Assembly (NCBI GenBank): GCA_023250755.1
Contig: JAHFAC010000080.1
Location: 1-7,767, forward strand
Source of the DNA: Bacteriovoracaceae bacterium
GTDB taxonomy: Bacteria > Bdellovibrionota > UBA1018
DNA: 7,767 nucleotides
Reading direction: 5' to 3'
The notes beneath the pieces were generated by a model, which saw nothing but the letters and a program-made list of their open reading frames with translations, searched no databases and was not told the origin of the DNA. Positions within the stretch are counted from its first letter, which is position 1. The number at the start of each line of letters is the position of its first letter. The translations under genes were made by a program, and so were the position numbers. This document shows positions 1 through 7,161 of the stretch, piece after piece.

Positions 1-692
1 TACTCATGTGCTAGTTGGAAGAGAAACTGATTATCCGAATCGGTTGGTCCATGACACTCAGAATAATTTGGAGCTAACGCCTGATAACAGGCCAAAATCG
101 CGCTCAAACTTTGCTTACAACTTCCCTCACTTGCCTCAGTCAGATAAGTGGTCACGTAAAATTTGATTTCAATATTTCCAGAAAGTGAGATGCCCGGTTC
201 TGAAGAAGCAAAACTTCCTGGCTGATGAGTCAAAACTCCCTCTTCTTTTAATGTGAGATACTGTGTGCAGTTTTTATCTAACCAGAAAGCTGAAGAATCC
301 GTCGCACCTTGAAATGAAAGATTTCCATCCAAATCATAATCGACCGGTAAAGCTGGCCTTTTCTTATTTGAATCTAACTTTTCGCTCGCCAAAACGGCCT
401 TCCCTGTTTTCGAATCTTCGACAAGAAAAATAACTGGATTAGTCATGACATTAGAAATAGCTGAAGGGATTTGACTGAGCGGAACAATGACCGTTTTTTT
501 CTGCACAGTCTCCACCATAAAGCCCAGATAATAAGGCTCCGTCTGATAGTAACCGGAAAGTGTGTTGGTATTGGGATTAGGTGCAGTCTCAATATTGTTT
601 CCAAACCGACATCCGCTCAAAATCCATGATAGTAGAAGCGCTCCCGTCCCTGTGACAAAATAAGCAGACCAAGAAAAATGAGAATCTTCCAT
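1..692 (-). CDS. Putative lipoprotein, N-terminal part (runs off left edge)
   Basis: The frame is open from an ATG at 692 to the window edge, giving 230 residues with no stop, so the C-terminus is missing. A GGAGGT Shine-Dalgarno at 701-706 lies about 8 nt upstream and fixes the start. The N-terminus carries a hydrophobic stretch (about residues 10-26) that ends in the lipobox LSGC, with Cys28 as the predicted lipidated residue. The region before the hydrophobic stretch lacks Lys/Arg and has Glu2 and Asp3, which is unusual for a signal peptide. A short Asn/Pro/Thr-rich linker (about 32-45) follows. The rest looks like a soluble, mostly beta domain with Cys142, Cys192, Cys202 and Cys213. I recognise no family. 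It is separated from the upstream gene by 179 bp and is probably its own transcription unit. Lipoprotein nature is well supported; function is unknown. Confidence 0.8.
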   Translation of the reverse strand, partial: MEDSHFSWSAYFVTGTGALLLSWILSGCRFGNNIETAPNPNTNTLSGYYQTEPYYLGFMVETVQKKTVIVPLSQIPSAISNVMTNPVIFLVEDSKTGKAVLASEKLDSNKKRPALPVDYDLDGNLSFQGATDSSAFWLDKNCTQYLTLKEEGVLTHQPGSFASSEPGISLSGNIEIKFYVTTYLTEASEGSCKQSLSAILACYQALAPNYSECHGPTDSDNQFLFQLAHE

Positions 693-871
693 CTTCGCGG
701 ACCTCCATGCCCTAAAGACCTTTCGGAAGAATGGGAAATTTTATGAGAGGTTAGGGTTGGCTGCGGAGTCAATAAAGTGACGTTTTGGTCTTAAGTTTAA
801 TAAATGGAAAACTTTGTGTTCAAGTAGTTTAAAATATTGGTGATGTTCGCAGTCAGGTTAGTGATTGCTTA
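693..871. other. Intergenic region with weak promoter candidates
   Basis: This 179-bp AT-rich gap separates the kinase-like gene from the left-edge lipoprotein gene. On the minus strand it holds the lipoprotein Shine-Dalgarno (701-706). One promoter-like pair is TTGAAC (818-823) and TATTAA (797-802) with a short 15-nt spacer. A second possible -35, TTGACT (767-772), has no -10 at normal distance. I see no strong hairpin followed by a T-tract, so no terminator for the upstream gene can be named. Confidence 0.3.
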
Positions 872-2161
872 CTATTCGAAGTCTACTAAAACCCAACGAC
901 CCTCGCCGGAGTTCCATCCAGGCTCCCAGATAAATTGTCTTTCTGGATCTTCAGTCAAAATGATTTTACCTAAAATAGCTGGTTTTAATTCTTCGATGGA
1001 ATTCAATAATTTTTCTGTTTTTTTATAATCTTCTGCATTTAACTTATCTCGTGACTGTTTTAGAAAAGAATCAACATAAATTCCCAATCTATCATCATCG
1101 GTTATTTTTAACTGATCAAAGATCCTCCTCAAGAACCGTTGCCCATTTTCAGTACCCCAGATGCGACTTACAACTGTATATCCATAACCTTTTTCGATAA
1201 TCTGTGCACGATTAATATATTTCAAAGGAACTCTTTCTGAAAAAATCTGATTTAGATATTCAGGGTGAAACGGAACTGAACGTTTTTTTCTATCTTTCTT
1301 AAGATCCCTGACCTCAAACGGTATTTTCAAAACCTGATCTGGTTTTCCTTCAATTTCAAAAATATGCGTCGCATTTCCTGCACCTAAATACTTCCCGAGT
1401 TTAAAACTTTGTTGGCCAAAAAACAAATAAGATTTCTCCCTAAAATCGGCTAGTGTGACCACCTTTCCTTCAACTGTAAGTGATTTTTGGGGAGATTCTC
1501 TGACTTCTTCAAAAGAAACACTTCGTCTTGCAAAAGTAACTACATCCCCTTGTCTGAGACGTAAAACTTTTGCTTCATATGCGTTCAAATGATCCGTAGT
1601 TTCAAAAAATTCCTGATTTTTTATTTCAGGATCAAATGACAACCGATTCATCACCTCGACCCAAAGTTGATTTTCATCATATTTACGTCCTGCTATATCC
1701 CATTTTTTCTTCACTTTTTCAAAAAGCCTTATTTTTCTGTTCCCTTCCCACTCCGTTTCACCTGCGTAATCATCTAGACGAACAACACGTGGACGTACCA
1801 GCGCCTGATCTTTCGCAGTGATAAGACGCCCAGGTTCTAGCTTAGAATATTCGGACAAAAGCATTTCTGCAGGACGCCCTGGTTTTTGAGTGTCCAACCA
1901 CATTGCGAACTCAGAGTCATTTTTATACTTTTGAACCAACTCTTCTTCTTTGGGTAATCGATATTCAGAACTTGTTTGGTACAAAGCAAATTTCAGATAA
2001 TCAAATGCAGCGCCGGTTCTTACACCCCTCTTGGAACTCTGTACCTGAGCAAGTTTTTGAGAAGCCTCCTGTATACAAGTTGTCCCTGCATAAATGGCCT
2101 GTGCAAAACAGAACGTACCCAAAACGAGAAGAGCTGAAAATTTTACACTCACTCTATCCAT
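872..2161 (-). CDS. Exported protein with kinase-like C-terminal half
   Basis: This 429-residue protein has a classic Sec signal peptide: MDRVSVK, a hydrophobic core, then IYA cleaved before Gly26. I chose the ATG at 2161 because it gives the compact signal peptide. A GTG at 2173 would add four residues, and neither start has a strong Shine-Dalgarno. Residues 1-240 match nothing I know and are rich in charged helical segments. From about residue 248 the sequence resembles a protein-kinase N-lobe: a glycine-rich strand (LGAGNATHIFEI, about 259-270), a VLK lysine like the kinase VAIK lysine (Lys279), and a possible helix-C glutamate near 309. A helical stretch follows, and the protein ends with WVLVDFE, where DFE (427-429) sits like the kinase DFG motif. 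A clear HRD...N catalytic loop and any C-lobe after DFE are missing. The end is genuine, with the tandem stops TAG TAA. The gene is visibly more AT-rich than its neighbours. A kinase-fold relative or pseudokinase is a hypothesis; the substrate is unknown. Confidence 0.75.
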   Translation of the reverse strand: MDRVSVKFSALLVLGTFCFAQAIYAGTTCIQEASQKLAQVQSSKRGVRTGAAFDYLKFALYQTSSEYRLPKEEELVQKYKNDSEFAMWLDTQKPGRPAEMLLSEYSKLEPGRLITAKDQALVRPRVVRLDDYAGETEWEGNRKIRLFEKVKKKWDIAGRKYDENQLWVEVMNRLSFDPEIKNQEFFETTDHLNAYEAKVLRLRQGDVVTFARRSVSFEEVRESPQKSLTVEGKVVTLADFREKSYLFFGQQSFKLGKYLGAGNATHIFEIEGKPDQVLKIPFEVRDLKKDRKKRSVPFHPEYLNQIFSERVPLKYINRAQIIEKGYGYTVVSRIWGTENGQRFLRRIFDQLKITDDDRLGIYVDSFLKQSRDKLNAEDYKKTEKLLNSIEELKPAILGKIILTEDPERQFIWEPGWNSGEGRWVLVDFE

Positions 2162-2174
2162 AGATTGACACACT

Positions 2175-2192
2175 TCCGATCAACCTATCGGA
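2175..2192 (-). promoter_or_regulatory. Small dyad before the kinase-like gene
   Basis: The dyad TCCGAT-N6-ATCGGA lies 13 nt upstream of the ATG at 2161. In RNA it would form a 6-bp hairpin with an AGGTTG loop, and its 3' arm holds the only GGA-like ribosome-binding bases in the leader. It could be a small operator or could dampen translation. At this length chance is a real alternative. Confidence 0.3.
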
Positions 2193-2199
2193 GAGAGAA

Positions 2200-2233
2200 A
2201 GAAAAACTTTGATAACTCTATGCGTTATAAGTT
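2200..2233 (-). terminator. Probable intrinsic terminator of the hppA operon
   Basis: The minus-strand transcript can fold AACTTATAAC (2233-2224) against GTTAT-CA-AAGTT (2216-2205). This gives 10 base pairs with a 2-nt bulge and a 7-nt loop, followed by TTTCTTTC. The stem overlaps the TAA stop of the HAD gene. The stem is AT-rich and the T-tract is interrupted by C, so it may be leaky. Its place at the end of a four-gene run supports the call. Confidence 0.5.
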
Positions 2234-3008
2234 AGATTAACTTCTTAAGTCGCGCCGCCATCTCCACAAACCCCGCACCGCTTTCACCGAGCGTGATCCA
2301 CCTTGGGGTGCTTTTCATGCGATCGAGATAACGACTGAGATTGGCCACTCCCACGCTCTTGTGAAAAGCAGAAAACAGTGGCTCGTCGTTTGGGGAGTCA
2401 CCGATAAAGAGCAAATCGTCTACAGCACCTGATCCCCCGACGCTCAACCAATTCTTCAACCCTTTGAGTTTGTCATAATCTCCAAACCAGGCGTTGACAT
2501 GGATGCTAGAGAGTTTGGCATGCGCGCCCTCTCCCTGACAAAGATCTAGCAACTGATCCACTTGTGCGGAAGACCAGGGCTTCACATCTTCGCAAATATC
2601 GATTGCAAGATCGCACTCACGATAATTCTGATCCGACGCCCACTTGGCGTGCGGAAAGTGCTCTAAGATTTTTTTCCCAAGCGCTGCGAGTTTCTGACGA
2701 GAGTCGATTTCTAACCCAGGCGTGTCCAACCTCCGACGAACCCCATTTTGCAAATAAAATACAAAAGCCCCATTTTCTCCGATCACCGCGTCCACAGGCC
2801 AAAACCGGGCAATATGATCACACCACCCAGCAGGCCTCCCCGTCACCGGAACCACAAGATAGCCCTTCTTTTTCAATTCCCAAAGTGCAGCGAAAGCTCC
2901 CGCGGTCAGTTTTCCCTTGGTTGAAAGCGTCTCATCTATATCGAGACATACGCCTCTCAGTTTTTCGAGTTCTGAATCTTTCGCCTGGGACCAAGGGATG
3001 GGTTTCAT
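2232..3008 (-). CDS. HAD-IIB (Cof-type) phosphatase
   Basis: This 258-residue cytoplasmic phosphohydrolase has all the haloacid dehalogenase motifs in order. Motif I is DIDET, with nucleophile Asp23 and general acid/base Asp25. Motif II is VTGRP with Thr56. The lysine of motif III is in YDKLKG (about 180-182). Motif IV is GDSPND, with Asp204 and Asp208 for Mg2+ binding. About 120 residues between motifs II and III form a C2-type cap, as in sugar-phosphate and mannosyl-3-phosphoglycerate phosphatase relatives. The end, GESGAGFVEM, is also typical. The substrate cannot be read from the sequence. I chose the ATG at 3008, not the one at 3050, because it overlaps the TGA of the CDF gene (ATGA), has AAAGG and CAGG ribosome-binding options just upstream, and starts close to motif I. 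The longer form would sit inside the transporter gene. It is the last gene of the operon, followed directly by a terminator. Confidence 0.9.
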   Translation of the reverse strand: MKPIPWSQAKDSELEKLRGVCLDIDETLSTKGKLTAGAFAALWELKKKGYLVVPVTGRPAGWCDHIARFWPVDAVIGENGAFVFYLQNGVRRRLDTPGLEIDSRQKLAALGKKILEHFPHAKWASDQNYRECDLAIDICEDVKPWSSAQVDQLLDLCQGEGAHAKLSSIHVNAWFGDYDKLKGLKNWLSVGGSGAVDDLLFIGDSPNDEPLFSAFHKSVGVANLSRYLDRMKSTPRWITLGESGAGFVEMAARLKKLI

Positions 3009-3940
3009 TTCGCCTGCCTTTTTTTCCGAAGTGGGCAATCCGCAATACAAACTGTATGTTCACACGGATCATTTTTATGCTCGCATGGCTCGACATGAAT
3101 ATTGATCGACGCATTGGAAAATTTTTCTAAAATCTTCCCCTCAATCTCATCACAGAGCGCGTGAGAAGAATGCACACTGTCTTCTCCACAGACCACCAGA
3201 TGAAAATCAATATGCCTCGTCACTCCGCTTCTTCGCGTTCGCAGGTCGTGAGTTTCAATGATTTTATTTTGGAACTGGTTCAAAATAGTCTGAATAAATT
3301 TTACCTCTTTCACTGGGAGCTGTGTGTCCGTCAATTCCAGCAAAGCCATTTTGACCTGTTTAGCTGAAATCAATAAAATATATCCCGCCACACTAAAAGC
3401 AACAATGGGATCTATCATCAGCCACCCTGTCCACCTGAGCAAGAGAAGTCCAATGAGCACTCCCGCACTTGCAATCACGTCTGCCAAAAAATGAAGGGCA
3501 TTGACATGGATCGCGCTGCTTTCTGTTTCTTGAGCGGCCTTGATGTTATTTCGATAAACCGCGTAACTCACCCCAAGAGAAACTAAGATCGAGATCATGG
3601 CCAAAGTTTGGTATTGAATTTCACGAGGGTGCAACAAATGATCCACTCCCTCATAGACAATCCATCCCGCTGCCGCGACTAAAAGGAGGGCCTCAAAAAG
3701 ACTGGAGAGGGTTTCGATCTTGCCATGCCCAAACGGATGGTCCTGATCAGCAGGCTTTCCCGCCGCCTGGATAGAAAAAAAACCCACCGCCACAGAAACA
3801 AGGTCCAGTAAAGAATGGATGCCCTCCGAAATCACACCGACTGATCCTGATAAAAACCCCACGCCAAGCTTCAACCCTGTCAGCAAAACCGTAGCTCCTA
3901 AAGCCAGCGATGCTGCACGAAATCGGATCTTAGCGGTAAT
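3005..3940 (-). CDS. Cation diffusion facilitator (CDF) metal exporter
   Basis: This inner-membrane CDF family protein exports divalent metal (Zn/Fe/Cd/Co type) by cation/proton exchange. With a start at 3940 it has 311 residues, normal for the family, and about six membrane segments. The transport-site residues are visible as HxxxD in TM2 (His42, Asp46) and HxxxD in TM5 (His150, Asp154); His in both sites suggests zinc-type selectivity. The DHPFGHGKIE signature is at 67-76. A C-terminal ferredoxin-like cytoplasmic domain starts near 210. A further tail carries Cys286, His288, Cys293, His295, Cys298 and Cys302. The start is unusual. The first standard codon is a TTG at 3886 (with AGGAG 8 nt upstream), but that removes the front of TM1, which aligns with FieF/CzcD. 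No ATG, GTG or TTG lies between the upstream in-frame TGA and 3886. An ATT at 3940 has GGAGGA 7 nt upstream, so I place the start there. It overlaps the preceding gene by 11 nt. Confidence 0.85.
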   Translation of the reverse strand: MTAKIRFRAASLALGATVLLTGLKLGVGFLSGSVGVISEGIHSLLDLVSVAVGFFSIQAAGKPADQDHPFGHGKIETLSSLFEALLLVAAAGWIVYEGVDHLLHPREIQYQTLAMISILVSLGVSYAVYRNNIKAAQETESSAIHVNALHFLADVIASAGVLIGLLLLRWTGWLMIDPIVAFSVAGYILLISAKQVKMALLELTDTQLPVKEVKFIQTILNQFQNKIIETHDLRTRRSGVTRHIDFHLVVCGEDSVHSSHALCDEIEGKILEKFSNASINIHVEPCEHKNDPCEHTVCIADCPLRKKRQAK

Positions 3941-4586
3941 AGATCAGTCCTCCAGCGATGTAGGACTCTGTATTATTAATAGCAATTCCGAATTCTAAAA
4001 CAAAGCGTAGTTTTTCGGAGGATTTGAAGAGGGACCCTAAAACAACCGAAGAAAGCGCGGGATTTGTGCCTCCAGAAATTCCAATTCCAAATGGTATGGC
4101 AATGAAGGGCTCGAATTCCATTTTTTCTTCTTTTTCTTCTTTTTGTGAACGATTTGCTAAAAGAAAAGCCTTGTGGACATAGGGAACGGTTGTAATTTCA
4201 ACCTGGCTCGAATCTTTGAGGCGGTAATACATCCCCTGCAGTGCCAATCCAATCCCGGGTTGTCCTTCGGCATCGGGGAAAAAATCAAAAGCAATGTCTC
4301 CTCCAAACCGAAAACGCCTCGGGCCTGAGCCTGTTCCAATCACCCCAGTGACATTGACCAAATCCGAAAGCCCTTGGGTGACTTTCAAATTCAAACCCAC
4401 GCCAGCTCCACTGCTCAAAGTAAATTCAGGTTCCAAACCTAAACTCAAATCTCCAGATGGGACGAAGTGAGGGATTCCAAACACTCCCGCGTGTACCTGG
4501 GAAGAAAAGCAAACGAAAACCAAAAAAGTTCCAACCAAAGCTCGCGCTAAACTTGTAAGCAAAACGCTCCTATTCAACTTATTCAT
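3930..4586 (-). CDS. Exported beta-barrel-like envelope protein
   Basis: This 218-residue protein has a signal peptide: MNKLNR, a hydrophobic core about 8-28, then VHA cleaved before Gly34. The mature part alternates short amphipathic beta segments rich in Gly, Phe, Leu and Val with polar turns, and it ends in GGLIYYR. That pattern suggests a small outer-membrane barrel of about eight strands. A highly charged KEEKEEK loop (149-155) is encoded by a 9-nt tandem repeat and would be a surface or periplasmic turn. I recognise no named family. The ATG at 4586 lies 11 nt after the hppA stop with AGGGG 4 nt upstream, so it is translated as the second gene of the operon. Its last codons contain the Shine-Dalgarno for the following CDF gene. 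The barrel assignment is inferred from composition; a periplasmic beta protein is the alternative. Confidence 0.75.
   Translation of the reverse strand: MNKLNRSVLLTSLARALVGTFLVFVCFSSQVHAGVFGIPHFVPSGDLSLGLEPEFTLSSGAGVGLNLKVTQGLSDLVNVTGVIGTGSGPRRFRFGGDIAFDFFPDAEGQPGIGLALQGMYYRLKDSSQVEITTVPYVHKAFLLANRSQKEEKEEKMEFEPFIAIPFGIGISGGTNPALSSVVLGSLFKSSEKLRFVLEFGIAINNTESYIAGGLIYYR
3948..3953 (-). promoter_or_regulatory. Ribosome binding site for the ATT-start CDF gene
   Basis: GGAGGA lies inside the last codons of the preceding gene (Ala-Gly-Gly-Leu), 7 nt before the ATT at 3940. It is among the strongest Shine-Dalgarno matches in the window and decides the proposed start. A second AGGAG 8 nt before the TTG at 3886 leaves room for a shorter alternative product. 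Confidence 0.5.
4122..4144 (-). repeat. 9-bp tandem repeat inside the envelope protein gene
   Basis: The 9-nt unit TTTTTCTTC (plus strand) occurs two and a half times and codes for Lys-Glu-Glu repeats. Loss or gain of a unit keeps the frame, so the charged loop could vary in length between strains. The flanking T-runs could also slip out of frame. Confidence 0.6.
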
Positions 4587-4597
4587 AAGACCCCTGC

Positions 4598-7129
4598 CTA
4601 AACTTGTGCATGATTGGGGATATCTCTATGCCCGGAAGAAGCACCCTTCGCTCTTTTGGCTTCTTCACGAATCGATGCATTGCTAATTCGCATTCCATAA
4701 AAAGATCGGGCCACAAAAAACAGACCCACCACAAAGAGAACCGCTCCGATGTAAAAAGCTTTGTCCTTGGCAGACGCCGCAATCTCAACAGCCAAGAGAC
4801 CAAAGAGTGTGGTGAATTTGATAATCGGGTTGAGCGCCACCGAAGAAGTGTCTTTGAACGGATCGCCCACGGTATCACCCACCACAGTCGCTGCGTGAAG
4901 AGGCGTTCCCTTTTCTCGTAAGTCCACTTCGACCACTTTCTTCGCATTATCCCAAGCACCTCCGGCATTGGCCATAAAGATGGCCTGATAAAGCCCAAAC
5001 ACCGCAATCGAAATCAAGTAGCTTGCAAAAAATGTCGCATCAAAACAGGCAAAAGCTAGGGTAAATGAAAAAATCACGGCAAAGATGTTCACCATCCCGG
5101 CTTGTGCATACTGCGTGCAGATTTTCACAACGGCTTTAGAATCCTCCACAGAAGCTTTTGTAGCTCCATCGAGGCGAATGTGTTCTTTGATGTATTCCAC
5201 CGCGCGATACGCTCCCGTCGACACAGCCTGAATCGAAGCTCCCGTAAACCAGTAGATCACTGCGCCTCCTGTGATCAGCCCGAGCAACACTCGGGGATCG
5301 AGAAGATCGAGCTTAAGGTTCATGAGTAAGATGATGGAGAAAATCATCGTCGTGGCCCCAATCACAGCCGTTCCAATGAGAACAGGCTTAGCGGTGGCCT
5401 TAAACGTATTTCCCGCCGAATCATTTTCTTCTAAATAAAGTTTTCCCTGATGAAAATCAGGTTTGAACCCAAACTCTTTTTCAATCTGAGAACTAACGCC
5501 CGGCAAAGTCTCAATCAAAGAAAGTTCAAAAACAGATTGAGCATTGTCCGTCACTGGACCATAGCTATCGACTGCAATCGTCACAGGACCCATCCCTAAA
5601 AATCCAAAGGCCACTAAGCCGAATGCAAAAACGGTGGGATAAACCATGAACGCTTCAAGTCCTGTCTGACTAGTCAGATAGGCAATCAGCATCAGACCGA
5701 CCATCGTCATCCCTTTCCAAAACGCACTGAAATTTCCAGCCACAAGCCCTGAGAGAATCGTCAAAGACGCCCCTCCCTGCCTTGAGGCAGAGACAATCTC
5801 GGCCACGTGTTTAGATTTTGCCGAAGTAAAAATCTTCGTGAGCTCTGGGATAACCGCTGCAGCCAAGGTCCCGCAGCTAATGATGGTAGAAAGTTTCCAC
5901 CAGAGATCTGGGCCCATCTCGCCAATCAAAAGATAACTCACCGTATAAGTCACTGCAATTGAGACCAGTGAAGTGATCCAAACGAGTGAGGTCAATGGCG
6001 CTTCGAAATCAAAATGAGTTTTCGCGGCATAAAGAGCTCGAGAAAGAACATTGTTAAGCCAATAAGATCCCACGGAAGTCACAATCATGAGAACGCGCAT
6101 CACAAAAATCCAGACAATGAGTTTTGCTTGAACGTCCGTGCCTCCAGGCAGTGCGGAGAGCTTGCCGTCACCGCCCATACTCATCCCTGCTGCTAGTACA
6201 ATGAAACTGATCAGAGCCACACCCGTCACGCCATAGGTTTCAAAACCATCGGCTGTCGGGCCTACCGAGTCCCCAGCATTATCGCCTACACAATCGGCAA
6301 TGACGCCTGGATTTCTCGCGTCGTCTTCCTTAATGTTAAAAACAATTTTCATCAAATCCGACCCGATATCCGCTATTTTAGTAAAAATTCCGCCACAGAT
6401 TCTGAGAGCCGAGGCACCTAACGATTCCCCAATGGCAAAACCTACAAAGCACGCACCGGCACTCTCGCGCGGAATGAACATCAGAATATAAATCATCATG
6501 AATAGCTCCACACAGATGAGGAGCACACCAATGGACATCCCTGAACGCAGCGGGATATCCATCACCGAATAGGGTTTGCCACAAAGTGAGGCAAAAGCAG
6601 TTCGGCTATTGGCGTAAGTGTTAATCCGAATTCCAAACCAGGCCACTCCAAAAGAACCTAAAATTCCCAATACCGACCAAAGCAAAATGAGCGCCACTTT
6701 GGGAAGCTCCATGCTCTGGAGGACGTAGAAGTAATAAAAGATGCATGAGCCAATGAAAGCTTCTAAAACCACCAAGAACTTCCCCTGTTGGAAAAGATAG
6801 GTTTTGCAAGTTTCGTAAATGAGATGGGACACCTCTGCCAATGACGAATGCACAGGCAGGCGCTTGATCTTCAGAAATTCGAAAACTCCAAATACCATCC
6901 CGAGAACTGCCACCACCATGCCCCAACCTAAGAGCGTGTGGCCAGTGACAACCGACCCAAACAAGTTATAACTTGTATTGAGCTCAGGGATGTGAAGCTC
7001 CGCTTCATTCGCGTGGGCAGCTACTGCGGTTAATGTTGCAGAAACCACGGAGGCCGCTAAAAGCGCCATTCTAGATAAAGTTCCGTACAGACCAGTAAAG
7101 ATAGAGGACACAAGCTGATTCCGTCTCAT
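4598..7129 (-). CDS. hppA: Membrane-bound ion-translocating pyrophosphatase
   Basis: This inner-membrane enzyme hydrolyses PPi and uses the energy to pump H+ and/or Na+. It has 843 residues, longer than the usual 660-770. The family core is clear: TKIADIGSDL (250-259), EDDARNPG (268-275), IADCVGDNAGD (277-287), GPVTDNA (524-530), GGAWDNAKK (723-731) and GDTVGDPFKDTS (751-762). About sixteen membrane segments surround them. The N-terminus resembles a cleavable signal peptide (AHA before Asn41). The normally strict DVGADLVGKVE motif is altered and one residue shorter: after DL it reads MKIVFNIK, so the usual glutamate is lost. About 20 extra residues lie near 540-565. The Lys in GNTFKA (Lys577) matches the position whose lysine marks K+-independent enzymes. 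FETYG (296-300) keeps the TM6 glutamate linked to ion gating. These traits fit a long divergent clade of the family. The ATG at 7129 has AAGGAAGG 4 nt upstream. This is the first gene of the operon. The transported ion cannot be fixed from the sequence. Confidence 0.95.
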   Translation of the reverse strand: MRRNQLVSSIFTGLYGTLSRMALLAASVVSATLTAVAAHANEAELHIPELNTSYNLFGSVVTGHTLLGWGMVVAVLGMVFGVFEFLKIKRLPVHSSLAEVSHLIYETCKTYLFQQGKFLVVLEAFIGSCIFYYFYVLQSMELPKVALILLWSVLGILGSFGVAWFGIRINTYANSRTAFASLCGKPYSVMDIPLRSGMSIGVLLICVELFMMIYILMFIPRESAGACFVGFAIGESLGASALRICGGIFTKIADIGSDLMKIVFNIKEDDARNPGVIADCVGDNAGDSVGPTADGFETYGVTGVALISFIVLAAGMSMGGDGKLSALPGGTDVQAKLIVWIFVMRVLMIVTSVGSYWLNNVLSRALYAAKTHFDFEAPLTSLVWITSLVSIAVTYTVSYLLIGEMGPDLWWKLSTIISCGTLAAAVIPELTKIFTSAKSKHVAEIVSASRQGGASLTILSGLVAGNFSAFWKGMTMVGLMLIAYLTSQTGLEAFMVYPTVFAFGLVAFGFLGMGPVTIAVDSYGPVTDNAQSVFELSLIETLPGVSSQIEKEFGFKPDFHQGKLYLEENDSAGNTFKATAKPVLIGTAVIGATTMIFSIILLMNLKLDLLDPRVLLGLITGGAVIYWFTGASIQAVSTGAYRAVEYIKEHIRLDGATKASVEDSKAVVKICTQYAQAGMVNIFAVIFSFTLAFACFDATFFASYLISIAVFGLYQAIFMANAGGAWDNAKKVVEVDLREKGTPLHAATVVGDTVGDPFKDTSSVALNPIIKFTTLFGLLAVEIAASAKDKAFYIGAVLFVVGLFFVARSFYGMRISNASIREEAKRAKGASSGHRDIPNHAQV

Positions 7130-7161
7130 TTTGCCTTCCTTATTAGTAGGTTATAGATCAT
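7126..7161 (-). CDS. Possible 11-codon upstream ORF in the hppA leader
   Basis: An ATG at 7161 opens a frame coding MIYNLLIRKAK. Its TGA (7128-7126) overlaps the hppA ATG as ATGA, the usual layout for translational coupling. It has no clear Shine-Dalgarno. If transcription begins near 7164 it would be almost leaderless. It could be a coupling or attenuation peptide, or pure chance in an AT-rich leader. Confidence 0.2.
   Translation of the reverse strand: MIYNLLIRKAK

Noticed and set aside
837..1028. 63-codon plus-strand frame
   Set aside because: It is antisense to the end of the kinase-like gene, with no ribosome binding site or recognisable product.
3009..3050. Longer start for the HAD gene at 3050
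   Set aside because: The extra 14 codons lie wholly within the CDF gene's Cys-rich tail. The ATG at 3008 has the ATGA overlap, ribosome binding bases and normal distance to motif I.
2564..3130. 188-codon open frame on the plus strand opposite the HAD gene
   Set aside because: It is antisense to a gene with full HAD motifs and crosses into the CDF gene. Its product is Ser/Pro/Arg-rich without domain signs and has no ribosome binding site of note.
4579..5007. 142-codon minus-strand frame overlapping the 3' end of hppA
   Set aside because: It is a shifted frame of the pyrophosphatase, rich in Arg, Trp and Leu, while the hppA frame carries the conserved GDTVGDPFKDTS motif there.
4598..7129. Frameshift as the cause of the altered motif in hppA
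   Set aside because: The frame is open throughout. The EDDARNPG and IADCVGD motifs follow at once in the same frame, and the local change is a one-residue deletion rather than a frame change.
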